A DNA stretch of 48,490 bases from Hydrococcus sp. Prado102 (lineage in GTDB: Bacteria > Cyanobacteriota > Cyanobacteriia > Cyanobacteriales > Microcystaceae): assembly GCA_025454425.1 (NCBI GenBank), contig JALOOL010000004.1, positions 1 to 48,490 of the forward strand, read 5' to 3'. This document shows, one piece after another, positions 1 through 7,640 of the stretch. Both the position numbers and the translations under genes were made by a program. Positions within the stretch are counted from its first letter, which is position 1, and each line of letters starts with the position of its first letter. The notes below the pieces were generated by a model that searched no databases, was not told the DNA's origin, and saw nothing but the letters and a program-made list of their open reading frames with translations.

Positions 1-115
1 GTTTATTTTCAAGAATTTGATTGAGTAATGTAGTTTTACCGCTGCCCAGAAAACCAGTAATAATTGTAACAGGCATTCCTCGTTTTAGCTGTTTTGAAAT
101 TAGTAATTCATTCAT
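1..115 (-). CDS. COG0523 (CobW-type) GTPase, N-terminal fragment
   Basis: Only the first 38 codons lie in the window; the rest runs off the left edge. The translation holds a P-loop, GFLGSGKTTLLNQ, preceded by PVTIIT, which is the standard opening of COG0523 metallochaperone GTPases. The ATG at 115 has a good ribosome site (GGAG about 8 bases upstream). A second in-frame ATG at 76 would start directly at MPVTIITG and is possible. The gene begins 27 bases after the znuA stop on the same strand, so it is probably co-transcribed from the Zur-controlled znuA promoter. COG0523 proteins in Zur regulons are thought to deliver zinc to client enzymes under zinc starvation. The specific client cannot be told from this fragment. 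Confidence 0.85.
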   Translation of the reverse strand, partial: MNELLISKQLKRGMPVTIITGFLGSGKTTLLNQILENK

Positions 116-142
116 TGAATTTGCTCCCGAATTACAGTAATT

Positions 143-1171
143 TTATTTCGGTTGAAATGGCGTATATTTACCCCCTAACCCTTCAACAATACTTTGTGTA
201 TTAGCAATTAACATCTTCTGATAGGTGTCTCCATCCGTTCCTTTTTCTCCGATGCCATCGGCGTACAATTCTCGATCTGAAACCTGAACTTTAGATTCTT
301 TTGCCACTGTCTCAATTAACTTAGGATTAACGGTTGTTTCTGCAAAAATTGTCGGAACTTTAGTTTTAGTGATATCTTTAACCAGGTTGCTGACTCTTGT
401 AGCAGTTGGTGCTTCATCAGTACTTATCCCTTGTAAAGCGCCTTCCACAATCAGTCCATAGGCATCGGCATAGTAACCCAATGCATCGTGGGTGGTGACT
501 AATTGGCGTTTATCGGCGGGAATTGTAGCAATTTCCGATTTAATCCAACTATCAATTTGAGTTAATTCTTCTGTAATTTCTTTAGCATTATTTTGGTATT
601 GCGAAGCATTATTGGGTTCTAATCTTTCGAGTTCTCCAGCAATGACTTTTACCATTGCTATTCCATTCTGGGCATTATGCCAGACATGGGGATCGGGAGC
701 TTTTTCTCCCTCTGCGTGTCCTTCTTCGTGTTCGTGGGTATGTTCTTCGCCTTCATGTCCGCGATCGTGTTCTTCTCCCATTAAAGGTTTGGGTACGGCG
801 ATTTCATGGACGGCAACTTTCGGCGATGGGTTGCTCGTTGCTTTGACTAATTTAACTAAACCAGGGTCAAAATTATAACCCCCATATAAGATTAATTTAG
901 CACTATCGATCGCTTTGCGGTCTTCTGGTGTCGGTTGGTAGACGTGGGGATCGACTCCTGCACCGACTAAGCATTTGAGGTCAACGGTTTCCTTAGCAAT
1001 TTGTTGGGTGAGGTCGCACAAAACGCTAGTCGTCGCCACAACTAAAGGACGATCTTCGGTAGCAACGGTATCTGTCGCTTCCTGTGAGGTTGAGGTTGGC
1101 TGTTGAGTACCGCAACTAGATAATCCTATCAATAGGGCAACCCCGATGAGGTTTTTAAAAGATTTTTCCAT
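143..1171 (-). CDS. znuA: Zinc ABC transporter substrate-binding lipoprotein ZnuA
   Basis: Periplasmic zinc-binding protein (cluster A-1) that captures Zn(II) for the ZnuBC transporter; znuB and znuC are not in the window. The start is placed at the ATG at 1171 because it opens a lipoprotein signal peptide ending in the lipobox LSSC. The longer reading frame to 1216 would run through the Zur box. The mature protein has the family pattern: TTSVLCDLTQQIA, then GVDPHVYQPTPED with the first His ligand. A His/Glu-rich loop (EEHDRGHEGEEHTHEHEEGH) marks zinc rather than manganese binders. DPHVWHN gives the second His, and TTHDALGYYADAYGL and IFAETTVNPKL follow. A perfect Zur-type palindrome lies 28-44 bases upstream, and a COG0523 gene follows 27 bases downstream. 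Confidence 0.93.
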   Translation of the reverse strand: MEKSFKNLIGVALLIGLSSCGTQQPTSTSQEATDTVATEDRPLVVATTSVLCDLTQQIAKETVDLKCLVGAGVDPHVYQPTPEDRKAIDSAKLILYGGYNFDPGLVKLVKATSNPSPKVAVHEIAVPKPLMGEEHDRGHEGEEHTHEHEEGHAEGEKAPDPHVWHNAQNGIAMVKVIAGELERLEPNNASQYQNNAKEITEELTQIDSWIKSEIATIPADKRQLVTTHDALGYYADAYGLIVEGALQGISTDEAPTATRVSNLVKDITKTKVPTIFAETTVNPKLIETVAKESKVQVSDRELYADGIGEKGTDGDTYQKMLIANTQSIVEGLGGKYTPFQPK

Positions 1172-1198
1172 CAACACGATCGCATTTCCTTTTTGTAT

Positions 1199-1213
1199 AA
1201 TGATAATCATTAT
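1199..1213 (-). promoter_or_regulatory. Zur box upstream of znuA
   Basis: On the minus strand this reads ATAATGATTATCATT. The wider stretch 1201-1215 is a perfect 7-1-7 inverted repeat (TGATAAT-C-ATTATCA). It lies just upstream of znuA, where the zinc repressor Zur would block transcription when zinc is sufficient. The same core also resembles the E. coli Fur consensus, but the zinc-uptake gene downstream favours Zur. Confidence 0.85.
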
Positions 1214-1435
1214 CACACAAGTTTATGATGCTTGAAGTCCAACATCTCGCTGTCAACTACCAGTGTCAGTTAAGTAATCGATAGATTGAGAAGCGATCAG
1301 GAGGACAGCAGCAACAGATTTTTAGCACCAGCGATCGCACACAATGAAAGATAATTAAGAAAAGTTTTTATTAATTTAGATAAAAGTCCTAAAAAAGCAA
1401 GATAAGATTATCCTAAAATTAAAGCTGCGGCAAAC

Positions 1436-1633
1436 ATGATGAATGAAGCTGACCGTTTGGGATTAGAGTTACAACCAAAAGCTTTAGAACTAGAATTGAG
1501 ACTGCGTGTAGTGCTAGTGTTAGCAGCAGCAAATCGAGGTTTTGAGGAGATGAAAAGCGCGATCGCCACGATAGCATCTCACAAGCAAAATAATTTTAGT
1601 TTAAGCGGTTTTATTGAGATTATGGTCGGTTAA
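1436..1633 (+). CDS. Possible small protein of 65 residues, unknown
   Basis: I do not recognise this. It has tandem ATG codons, no clear ribosome site and a Leu/Ala-rich helical middle (LELQPKALELELRLRVVLVLAAANRGFEE is the core, residues 10-38). It precedes the HMA2-protein gene by 95 bases on the same strand, so it could belong to the metal cluster, but it could equally be a chance frame. The flanking stretches 1217-1435 and 1634-1728 are AT-rich and show no other gene. Confidence 0.3.
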   Translation: MMNEADRLGLELQPKALELELRLRVVLVLAAANRGFEEMKSAIATIASHKQNNFSLSGFIEIMVG

Positions 1634-1728
1634 ACTATTCATAGTAATTCTCATTTAATAGGTTTTATTAACGAGCTTAAAAAACTACAAATCTTTAATA
1701 AATCTAATTTTAGGAGTAACTTATATTT

Positions 1729-2289
1729 ATGAGCGCGACAACTTCTACCAATAACCTCAGCCACCTCTCCACCGAAGAAGTAACAGGGCAAATAGGCGCA
1801 TTTTTAAAAGAACATGGGGAGATAGAAATGATTCTCCCAGTAATAATTGGCGTATTTGTAACCAGTCGATTTCAATTGCGAGGTGCAAACGCTTTATTGG
1901 TTAACTTATTAGTAGCAAGTTTAACCCGTCAAATCTTTATCAACTTCAAACAAGAACAACCATCAGTAGTAACCGACAGCAATAATTCTAATTCAACTGT
2001 CGTAGAGAATGCAGAATCAGAACCCAATCTTCAAGGATATGCGATCGCTCATGCGCTTCCCGGACGAGTTCGTTTGCGGATGCCTCAGCTAGCCATTGAT
2101 GCCGATTTTTCCCATCGCTTGCAGCAGGCATTAGATGCAGACGATTATGTCAAGCAAGTTCGGATTAATCGCGCAGCCGCTTCGATCGCCATTAATTATA
2201 ATAATCAAGGATTGTCGGATTGGGAGTTAGGTTTGCGTTTGATGAATATTATTAATACCGTTCGACAAGAACATCAAGTTTCTGTGTGA
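1729..2289 (+). CDS. HMA2-domain membrane protein
   Basis: A 186-residue protein with a hydrophobic region at residues 33-72 (ILPVIIGVFVTSRF and NALLVNLLVASL), an acidic/Asn linker to about 100, and a C-terminal HMA2-type domain. The domain has HALPGRVRLRMPQL at 108-121, with three Arg in PGRVRLR, and the strand VRINRAAASIAI at 144-155. That 12-residue strand is repeated exactly in the N-terminus of the ATPase encoded next, so the two domains are paralogous. Unlike classical HMA domains it has no CxxC metal-binding motif. AGGAG lies 12 bases before the ATG. The gene heads a same-strand cluster with the ATPase and a DUF5132 protein. Exact role unknown; a regulatory or membrane-shaping partner of the pump is an inference. 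Confidence 0.75.
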   Translation: MSATTSTNNLSHLSTEEVTGQIGAFLKEHGEIEMILPVIIGVFVTSRFQLRGANALLVNLLVASLTRQIFINFKQEQPSVVTDSNNSNSTVVENAESEPNLQGYAIAHALPGRVRLRMPQLAIDADFSHRLQQALDADDYVKQVRINRAAASIAINYNNQGLSDWELGLRLMNIINTVRQEHQVSV

Positions 2290-2425
2290 GTGAATGGGAA
2301 GAAAGAAAAAAGAACGAGGAGTAAAATAAGACGCATTTAAACGTTTTATTCTTAAATTATCTACATCTATCTCAAATAAGATTGCTTGTTTCCTGTTCCC
2401 TCATCGTAATAAGTAATATAAAAGC

Positions 2426-4651
2426 GTGACAGCTTATAACTATTTGACAAATACCTTCTCTGTAATTGACGGACAAAAGATTGAAGCTTACCGTTCTCTG
2501 CCTTATTCGATCCATCATGTTCCAGGGAGAGTTAGATTTTGCCTTTACCGCTTACAAGATGACTCGGACTATGCAGCCAATCTCAAAGAATTCTTGCTGG
2601 CTCAACCTGGAATCGATCGCGTTAGGATAAATCGAGCAGCCGCTTCGATCGCGATTCATTATCGCTATACGGGATCTCCACTAACAGAAATCACCTCGAA
2701 GTTAACGAGTTTAATTCAACAAGTAACTTTCACTCCAAGTAAATCAACCAAAAATCAAACTTCAGAAACCGAAAATTGGTCGAGTTTAACCTTACCCGTT
2801 TTTACTACGATTGTTAGTTGGTTGAGCAATCAAAGCAGATTTGTTGGGTTGCGACCGATCGCCCTTGCTAGTCTAGCAGCAGTAACCTTGCCCATTGTAA
2901 AAAAAGCCAGTCAAAGTCTGTGGCGCGATCGCAAAATTAACATCGATTGCTTAGATTTACTGGCGTTGGGGTTGAGTTACGGACAAGGAAAGCTAGCGAC
3001 TCCAGCTTTAGTCATTACTTTGCACAAACTAGGGGATCTGATTCGCGATCGCACTGCCCGTTCTACAGCAACCCAAACAGCCGATCTTCTCGATGCGATC
3101 GGGCATTTTGCTTGGGTAGTAAGAGAAGGAAAACCCACTCAAATTAAAAGCGATCGCGTCGAACTAGGAGAGACAGTAATCGTCTATCCAGGCGAACAAA
3201 TTCCGGTAGATGGAGAAGTCCTCAAAGGGTTGGCTACCGTTGACCAACAGCAACTAACTGGGGAATCGATGCCCATAGTCGCCGACATAGGAACGGTGGT
3301 TTATGCCTCAACTCTAGTTCGTTCTGGGCAAATTTACATCCGTGCCGATCGGATAGGAAAACAAACTCGCGCCGCCGCTAGTATCGAACTTCTGCAAAAT
3401 GCTCCCGTGCGCGATACCCGCATGGCAAACTATGCGGCACAAGTAGCAGATAAGTTAATTTTACCGTCCTTAGTTTTAGCCAGCATTATTTTAGCCGTTA
3501 CTAAAGACCCTACTAGGACAGCTTCAATCCTAACCTTGGATTTTGTGACGGGGATTCGCGTTTCTATGCCCACAGCCTTTTTAGGCGCATTAAACCACAC
3601 CACGCGCCACGGGATTTTAGTCCGCAGCGGACGCACTATCGAACAATTAGCAGAAGTGGATACCGTTGTTTTTGATAAAACGGGAACGTTAACCCAAGGT
3701 CAATTAACGGTAGTCGGCATTCAAACCATACCGGGCAGAATGTCTGCCGAACAAGTGTTAACCTTTGCTGCTGCTGCCGAACAGCGGATTTCTCATCCCG
3801 TAGCAGAGGCAATTAGCTATTATGCCCAAAGCCAAAATATCGATATTCCCTGTCGCGGACAGTGGAACTATGAAGTCGGGTTAGGGATTCGTGCGGTGGT
3901 AGAAGACACAGAGGTTTTAGTCGGAAGCGATCGCTTTTTAATTCAAGAGGGAATCGATTTAGAATGTCTAGAAACTGAGACATTTCCTTTACGCCACGCC
4001 TGCGATCGCGAACAAAAATCTGTTACTTCAGCCTGGTTATCCTCAATCTATGTCGCTTGCAATGGCGAGTTACAAGGGGTTATTCAATATGCCGATCCCC
4101 TACGCAAAGAAAGTCCTGCTTTAATAAAATCTCTTCAAGCTTTGGGTCGAGAGATTCATTTATTAACGGGAGATAACCAGCAAAGAGCTAAAATAGTAGC
4201 AGAGGAGCTAAATATTTCCCTCGCTCAAGTCCATGCCCAAGCTTTTCCCGAACAAAAAGCTGCGATCGTTCGCGATTTAAAGCTGGCTGGTAAAACCGTT
4301 GCTTTTGTCGGCGATGGCTTGAATGATTCGGTAGCCTTAGCCTACGCGGATGTCTCGGTATCTTTTGCTAATGGGTCGGACATTGCCAGAGAAATAGCTG
4401 ATGTGGTGCTGATGAACAACGATCTGACTAGCTTAATTCAAGCACTCAATATCGCCCAGGAAACCAAAAAACTGATCGAGCAAAATACGCTGCTGGTGGT
4501 TGCTCCTAATTTAATGGCTTTGGGTTTAGCGGCTACAGTCGGCTTAAATCCCCTAATCGCTACAGTCGTTCATAACGGTTCGGCGATCGCCGCCGGACTG
4601 AACAGTCTTCGTCCTCTGGTACAACATCAGTTGGAAGAACAAAATTATTAG
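2426..4651 (+). CDS. P1B-type metal ATPase with N-terminal HMA2 domain and SMP transmembrane motif
   Basis: A 741-residue heavy-metal P-type ATPase. Order: HMA2-like domain (PGRVRF at 33-38, VRINRAAASIAI at 66-77), membrane segments, actuator domain with TGES at 278-281, membrane motif S380-M381-P382 where P1B pumps normally have CPC, CPH or SPC, phosphorylation site DKTGT with Asp417, the P1B-specific His-Pro pair at 457-458, GDGLNDS around Asp630, and a final membrane segment with HNGS at 716-719. There is no N-terminal CxxC. These traits point away from copper, zinc and cadmium exporters and toward poorly studied P1B groups such as the ferrosome-associated P1B-6 type; the transported metal is not deducible. 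The start is GTG with no strong ribosome site. It follows the HMA2 gene by 136 bases and precedes the DUF5132 gene by 39. Confidence 0.88.
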   Translation: MTAYNYLTNTFSVIDGQKIEAYRSLPYSIHHVPGRVRFCLYRLQDDSDYAANLKEFLLAQPGIDRVRINRAAASIAIHYRYTGSPLTEITSKLTSLIQQVTFTPSKSTKNQTSETENWSSLTLPVFTTIVSWLSNQSRFVGLRPIALASLAAVTLPIVKKASQSLWRDRKINIDCLDLLALGLSYGQGKLATPALVITLHKLGDLIRDRTARSTATQTADLLDAIGHFAWVVREGKPTQIKSDRVELGETVIVYPGEQIPVDGEVLKGLATVDQQQLTGESMPIVADIGTVVYASTLVRSGQIYIRADRIGKQTRAAASIELLQNAPVRDTRMANYAAQVADKLILPSLVLASIILAVTKDPTRTASILTLDFVTGIRVSMPTAFLGALNHTTRHGILVRSGRTIEQLAEVDTVVFDKTGTLTQGQLTVVGIQTIPGRMSAEQVLTFAAAAEQRISHPVAEAISYYAQSQNIDIPCRGQWNYEVGLGIRAVVEDTEVLVGSDRFLIQEGIDLECLETETFPLRHACDREQKSVTSAWLSSIYVACNGELQGVIQYADPLRKESPALIKSLQALGREIHLLTGDNQQRAKIVAEELNISLAQVHAQAFPEQKAAIVRDLKLAGKTVAFVGDGLNDSVALAYADVSVSFANGSDIAREIADVVLMNNDLTSLIQALNIAQETKKLIEQNTLLVVAPNLMALGLAATVGLNPLIATVVHNGSAIAAGLNSLRPLVQHQLEEQNY

Positions 4652-4690
4652 CATTTCCCGCAAACTCGCACGCTTTCAGGAGAAACTAAC

Positions 4691-5032
4691 ATGATGCAAA
4701 ATATGCAACCCGCCAACAATACCATCCTCAACCAAGTTAAAAATGCTTACAGGAATAACCCCGTTCAGGTTTTGGCGATTGGACTGGGAGTAGCAGTTTT
4801 AGCGCCTACGGTCTTACCTTTAGTTAAACCCCTTGCCAAAGCAGCACTCAAGAGTAGTGTCAGCTTCTACGAAAAAACGAAAGGCGCGATCGCGGAAACA
4901 GGCGAAGTAATCGGCGATATTGTTGCCGAAGCTAAAGCCGAAGCAGCAGCCGAACAAGCTAAAAAAGCAAGTCTCGCAGCAGGTTTAATGGCTGCCTCGA
5001 ATACCACAAATTCAGATAGTCAAGATAATTGA
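4691..5032 (+). CDS. Small DUF5132-type membrane protein
   Basis: 113 residues. A hydrophobic segment at about 24-42 (NPVQVLAIGLGVAVLAPTVL) is followed by PLVKPLAKAALKSSVSFYEKTK and an Ala/Glu-rich helix (about 68-97) that could be amphipathic or coiled. The architecture fits DUF5132, which often sits beside HMA2-type P-type ATPases. AGGAG is 9 bases before the first of two adjacent ATG codons. It is 39 bases downstream of the ATPase, so probably the same operon. The convergent gene at 5043-5339 encodes a related protein. Function unknown; membrane recruitment or oligomerisation is inferred. Confidence 0.72.
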   Translation: MMQNMQPANNTILNQVKNAYRNNPVQVLAIGLGVAVLAPTVLPLVKPLAKAALKSSVSFYEKTKGAIAETGEVIGDIVAEAKAEAAAEQAKKASLAAGLMAASNTTNSDSQDN

Positions 5033-5042
5033 ATCGGTTGTT

Positions 5043-5339
5043 TTAATTTCTAACTTTTGACTTTTCAGTCGCGATCGCTGCTTGTTGCCAAATTTTAGTT
5101 AATTCAGCCTTTGAAGCGTTAACGGGTAGCGCCGTGCTTTCTTGATAAAGTGATAGACCATTCTTAATCGCTGCTTTAAGAAAAGGTCTGCCTAATTTTG
5201 TCACCGCAGGCACAAGTAAAGAACTAACTGCGATCGCGCTTAGTCCTGCTAAGGCAACAGGATTATTCCCATGACCATCTTCGATAATTTCTTTGAGGTG
5301 AAACGAAAGTACGGATTTATCCCAATGAATCAATGACAT
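5043..5339 (-). CDS. Second DUF5132-like membrane protein, convergent
   Basis: 98 residues, with HGNNPVALAGLSAIAVSSLLVPAV as the hydrophobic part and KLGRPFLKAAIKNGLSLYQES following. This matches the order of the 4691-5032 product: NP at the start of the hydrophobic part, then PL.KP..KAA.K...S.Y. The C-terminal part is shorter and lacks the Ala/Glu helix. A strong ribosome site (AGGAG, 7 bases) precedes the ATG. The stop is 10 bases from the stop of the plus-strand paralogue, so the two genes are tail to tail with almost no spacer. Likely a diverged copy with its own promoter. Confidence 0.68.
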   Translation of the reverse strand: MSLIHWDKSVLSFHLKEIIEDGHGNNPVALAGLSAIAVSSLLVPAVTKLGRPFLKAAIKNGLSLYQESTALPVNASKAELTKIWQQAAIATEKSKVRN

Positions 5340-5706
5340 AATATTCTCCTCAAGCGCGATCGAGATTAAAGGTTTAAGTGATTGTTGCTTTTCTAGAAAA
5401 ATCTCCAGTCGCTTTTCTCAATATTTACTAATTATTAACTATAAGTTATTCTCGTTAATGATAGATTAACTACAGATTGTCTCAACAATAATCTCTGTTT
5501 AATCTGAATCTATTTCTTGATAATCGTTCTTATTTTTAGAGTGGCTTTACCAAGAGCCAATCTGCTTTTGGAAATTTACTTATCTGTCTTAATGATAATA
5601 AATTTCAATTAATTGTCAAGACTTTGAATCTCAAATCCAGTCGAACAACCTAGTACAAGAGGGGGAATAACACGAAACTTCCCCCTTAAAAAAAGTCAAA
5701 TGTTTT
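5340..5706. other. Intergenic spacer, 367 bases
   Basis: AT-rich spacer between the DUF5132-like gene and the thioredoxin operon. It contains the presumed promoter of the minus-strand gene ending at 5043 and a G/C-stem hairpin near its right end (5660-5686). I see no open frame with coding character and no RNA gene. Confidence 0.5.
5660..5686 (-). terminator. Hairpin downstream of the thioredoxin operon
   Basis: An 8-base-pair stem, AGGGGGAA with TTCCCCCT, and an 11-base loop lie 20 bases beyond the thioredoxin stop. The stem is strong, but the run of Ts lies before it rather than after it on the minus strand. It is therefore at best an atypical terminator or an RNA-stabilising end. Confidence 0.4.
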
Positions 5707-6048
5707 TTAAAGTGCCTGCTGCAACATTTCCAAGTATTGCTTTTTCGGCTTTAGTCCTGCAATTCGAGCGATTTCTTGCTGCTGTTTAAACAAAACTACC
5801 GTTGGAGCATTTCTAATTCCTAGCGCGATCGCCATTTTGGTTTCTTCAACTAGATCGATTTCAACTAGGTGCAGGCGATCGCCATATTCCCTCACCAACT
5901 CTTCCAACACGGGTTTGAGAGTAATACAGGAACCGCAGTGCGGCGCAACAAACTTGACGATAATCAGCTTGTCCGAACTCTGCATCAATATCTGCCAAGC
6001 TGCTTTGCCAACATAAAAGGTTTCATTTAAGTAATAAGTTTCTTGCAT
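5707..6048 (-). CDS. Thioredoxin-family protein, CGSC active site
   Basis: 113 residues, a single thioredoxin fold with no signal peptide, so cytoplasmic. The active site is PHCGSC (Cys38, Cys41) in place of WCGPC: the Trp is His and the Pro is Ser, which should change redox potential. The cis-Pro loop is present (RNAPTVVLF). AGGAG lies 8 bases before the ATG. It is 38 bases downstream of the CcdA-type gene and probably shares its transcript. A simple reading is that it supplies electrons to the membrane protein. It is not the main cellular thioredoxin. Confidence 0.85.
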   Translation of the reverse strand: MQETYYLNETFYVGKAAWQILMQSSDKLIIVKFVAPHCGSCITLKPVLEELVREYGDRLHLVEIDLVEETKMAIALGIRNAPTVVLFKQQQEIARIAGLKPKKQYLEMLQQAL

Positions 6049-6086
6049 TTTGTATCTCCTAAAAAGGCAATGAAATTTGAATTAAT

Positions 6087-6932
6087 TTAGAGAAACCAAA
6101 GCATCCCGACGACCAGATAATATCCCCCAGCAAAAAGTAAAGCGATGCTTCCAATGCGGACAATCCACTCCGAGTAATTGAGCAAAAGTTTAGTTTGCTT
6201 CGCCAGTCCCGCCATTAGGCTAGTGAGGAAAATGACAATCGTGTAGCCGAGAGCGTAACTGACCATTGTTAGCACTCCCACGACCTGAGAGCCAGTAGCC
6301 GCCGCCGCCGCTAGAACTGCAAACAGAACCGGACTGGCACAAGGAGAACTCACCAGCGCAAAGGTTACGCCGACTCCATAAGGCCCCAAGCCAGAGGCAT
6401 TGACATTGACTTGAGGTAGAGGCAGCTTGACTATTCCCAATAAGCTTAAACCCATTACCAGAACGATCGCGCCGACGACAAGGTTGATGTAGCCTCGGTA
6501 TTCGACCATTACAACTCCAGCAAAAGAGGAAACCAACCCAAAGAGACTGAGGATAGTTATTGCACCGAGGACAAATAAACTTGCTTTAACAAAGGCATCT
6601 CGACGAGATTCGATATTGCGCGTGCCGATGTAGCTTAAGTTAATGGGTAGCATTGCCAAGATACAAGGGGAAATACTGGCAATCAAACCGCCAATAAATG
6701 CTAGGGGGAAAAGCACTAGCGGATTAGTTGTATCCTGTTTGTTCAGCCATTGCTGATAGCTGTTTTCCACTACCGAGATAGAGTATTCGATTTTCTTGGA
6801 GATAGGTTCGGCAAAGATTAGAGCGATCGCCAATCCCAGCAGTACAAAACCACCAAAAAACAACCACTGTTTTTGTTGCTGAGCAATTTTGCCATGAGAA
6901 ATTTTTTCGTCGGGTTTGCGGACGATTTTCAT
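6087..6932 (-). CDS. CcdA/DsbD-type transmembrane dithiol transporter
   Basis: 281 residues. A basic N-terminus and one membrane segment (about 23-41) precede a linker to 70, then six or so helices of the CcdA/DsbD core. The two redox cysteines sit in the expected motifs: SISPCILAMLP (Cys90) and VSSPCASPVLFA (Cys198). Proteins of this family carry reducing power from cytoplasmic thioredoxin to the far side of the membrane, for cytochrome c maturation or other exported thiol proteins. GGAG is 8 bases before the ATG. It lies between a cytosolic and an exported thioredoxin, a complete relay in three genes. The extra N-terminal membrane segment is longer than in the shortest CcdA proteins. Confidence 0.88.
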   Translation of the reverse strand: MKIVRKPDEKISHGKIAQQQKQWLFFGGFVLLGLAIALIFAEPISKKIEYSISVVENSYQQWLNKQDTTNPLVLFPLAFIGGLIASISPCILAMLPINLSYIGTRNIESRRDAFVKASLFVLGAITILSLFGLVSSFAGVVMVEYRGYINLVVGAIVLVMGLSLLGIVKLPLPQVNVNASGLGPYGVGVTFALVSSPCASPVLFAVLAAAAATGSQVVGVLTMVSYALGYTIVIFLTSLMAGLAKQTKLLLNYSEWIVRIGSIALLFAGGYYLVVGMLWFL

Positions 6933-7070
6933 TAATATTCTCCAAATTGTTCGGAAATACTGCGTTTTTAGAAATGCTGCTCCCAGGCAAGCGATATTTA
7001 AACCAGAGTCAGCCGACTAGTCTGCTCGATGCCGACCCCGATGGAGATTGTTGCGATCGCGTATTAAAAA

Positions 7071-7640
7071 CTACTTTTTAGCAAGTTCGGTATTGAGGAC
7101 GCTGGTGTAAGCGGACAAATCGGGATTGTTTTTGTGTTGCGCTAAGATGTTGCCTGTAGCTGGATCGATAATCGTCACTGTGCCTGTTTTGGATTTGTTA
7201 GCTGCGAAAAACTCACCGAGTCCTAACTGTCCAGCTTTACTTTCCGATGTCTGAGAAGCAGATTTATCGCTTACATCGAGGACGACAAAATGAACGCGAT
7301 CGCCATATTGTTGTTTCAGTTGCGATAGAGTGGGTGCGATATTCTTGCAAGCCGCACACCAACTAGCATAGATATCAACTACCACGGGTTTTCCTTGTAG
7401 TTCGCTCGCTAGCGCTCCTCCGACGGAACCGAGTTTAGCAGCGCAGGGGTTGGCGGAGGCGCAGGGATTGGCTGAAGCACAGGGATTAGCCGAAGCGCAG
7501 GGATTAGCTTGAGTGACTTCAATTTTAGATGATGCGATCGCAGTGGCAGAAGGTTTAAGCGAGGCGATCGCAACGAGCGATATAGAAAAGACGAGACTAC
7601 TTAAGCAAAGCTTGAGTAATAAATTGGAAAGTCTGTGCAT
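7071..7640 (-). CDS. Exported thioredoxin-fold protein with NPCASA repeat
   Basis: 189 residues from the ATG at 7640, chosen because AAGGA lies 7-8 bases upstream; the ATG 24 bases earlier has none. An N-terminal signal sequence (LLLKLCLSSLVFSISLVAIA) is followed by four perfect Asn-Pro-Cys-Ala units (Cys48, 54, 60, 66). A thioredoxin domain follows with active site WCAAC (Cys95, Cys98). The domain ends with a long insert and TVTIIDPATGNILAQHKNNP, as in membrane-associated DsbD-gamma or thiol reductases. It is 138 bases upstream of the CcdA-type gene on the same strand and is its likely periplasmic or lumenal partner. The repeated Cys linker is unusual: it could bind metal, act as extra thiols or be a variable spacer. 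Confidence 0.82.
   Translation of the reverse strand: MHRLSNLLLKLCLSSLVFSISLVAIASLKPSATAIASSKIEVTQANPCASANPCASANPCASANPCAAKLGSVGGALASELQGKPVVVDIYASWCAACKNIAPTLSQLKQQYGDRVHFVVLDVSDKSASQTSESKAGQLGLGEFFAANKSKTGTVTIIDPATGNILAQHKNNPDLSAYTSVLNTELAKK
7441..7512 (-). repeat. Four 18-base tandem repeats coding for NPCASA
   Basis: Four consecutive 18-base units with a few synonymous differences sit inside the exported thioredoxin gene. Because the unit is a multiple of three, copy-number change would alter the number of cysteines without breaking the frame. Confidence 0.85.

Noticed and set aside
612-878. Plus-strand frames inside znuA
   Set aside because: They are antisense to the His-rich coding region and have no family features.
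1196-1214. Fur box upstream of znuA
   Set aside because: The 19-base window matches the Fur consensus well, but the genes after this and the sister sites are zinc genes and each perfect site contains or matches the cyanobacterial Zur pattern.
1172-1216. N-terminal extension of znuA through the Zur box
   Set aside because: The extra codons are simply the palindrome read as Ile-rich protein. The lipoprotein signal begins at the ATG at 1171.
5574-5600. Additional Zur site in the 5.3-5.7 kb spacer
   Set aside because: AATGATAATAAATTT matches the core at only about 11 of 15 positions and is not near a gene start in the right place.
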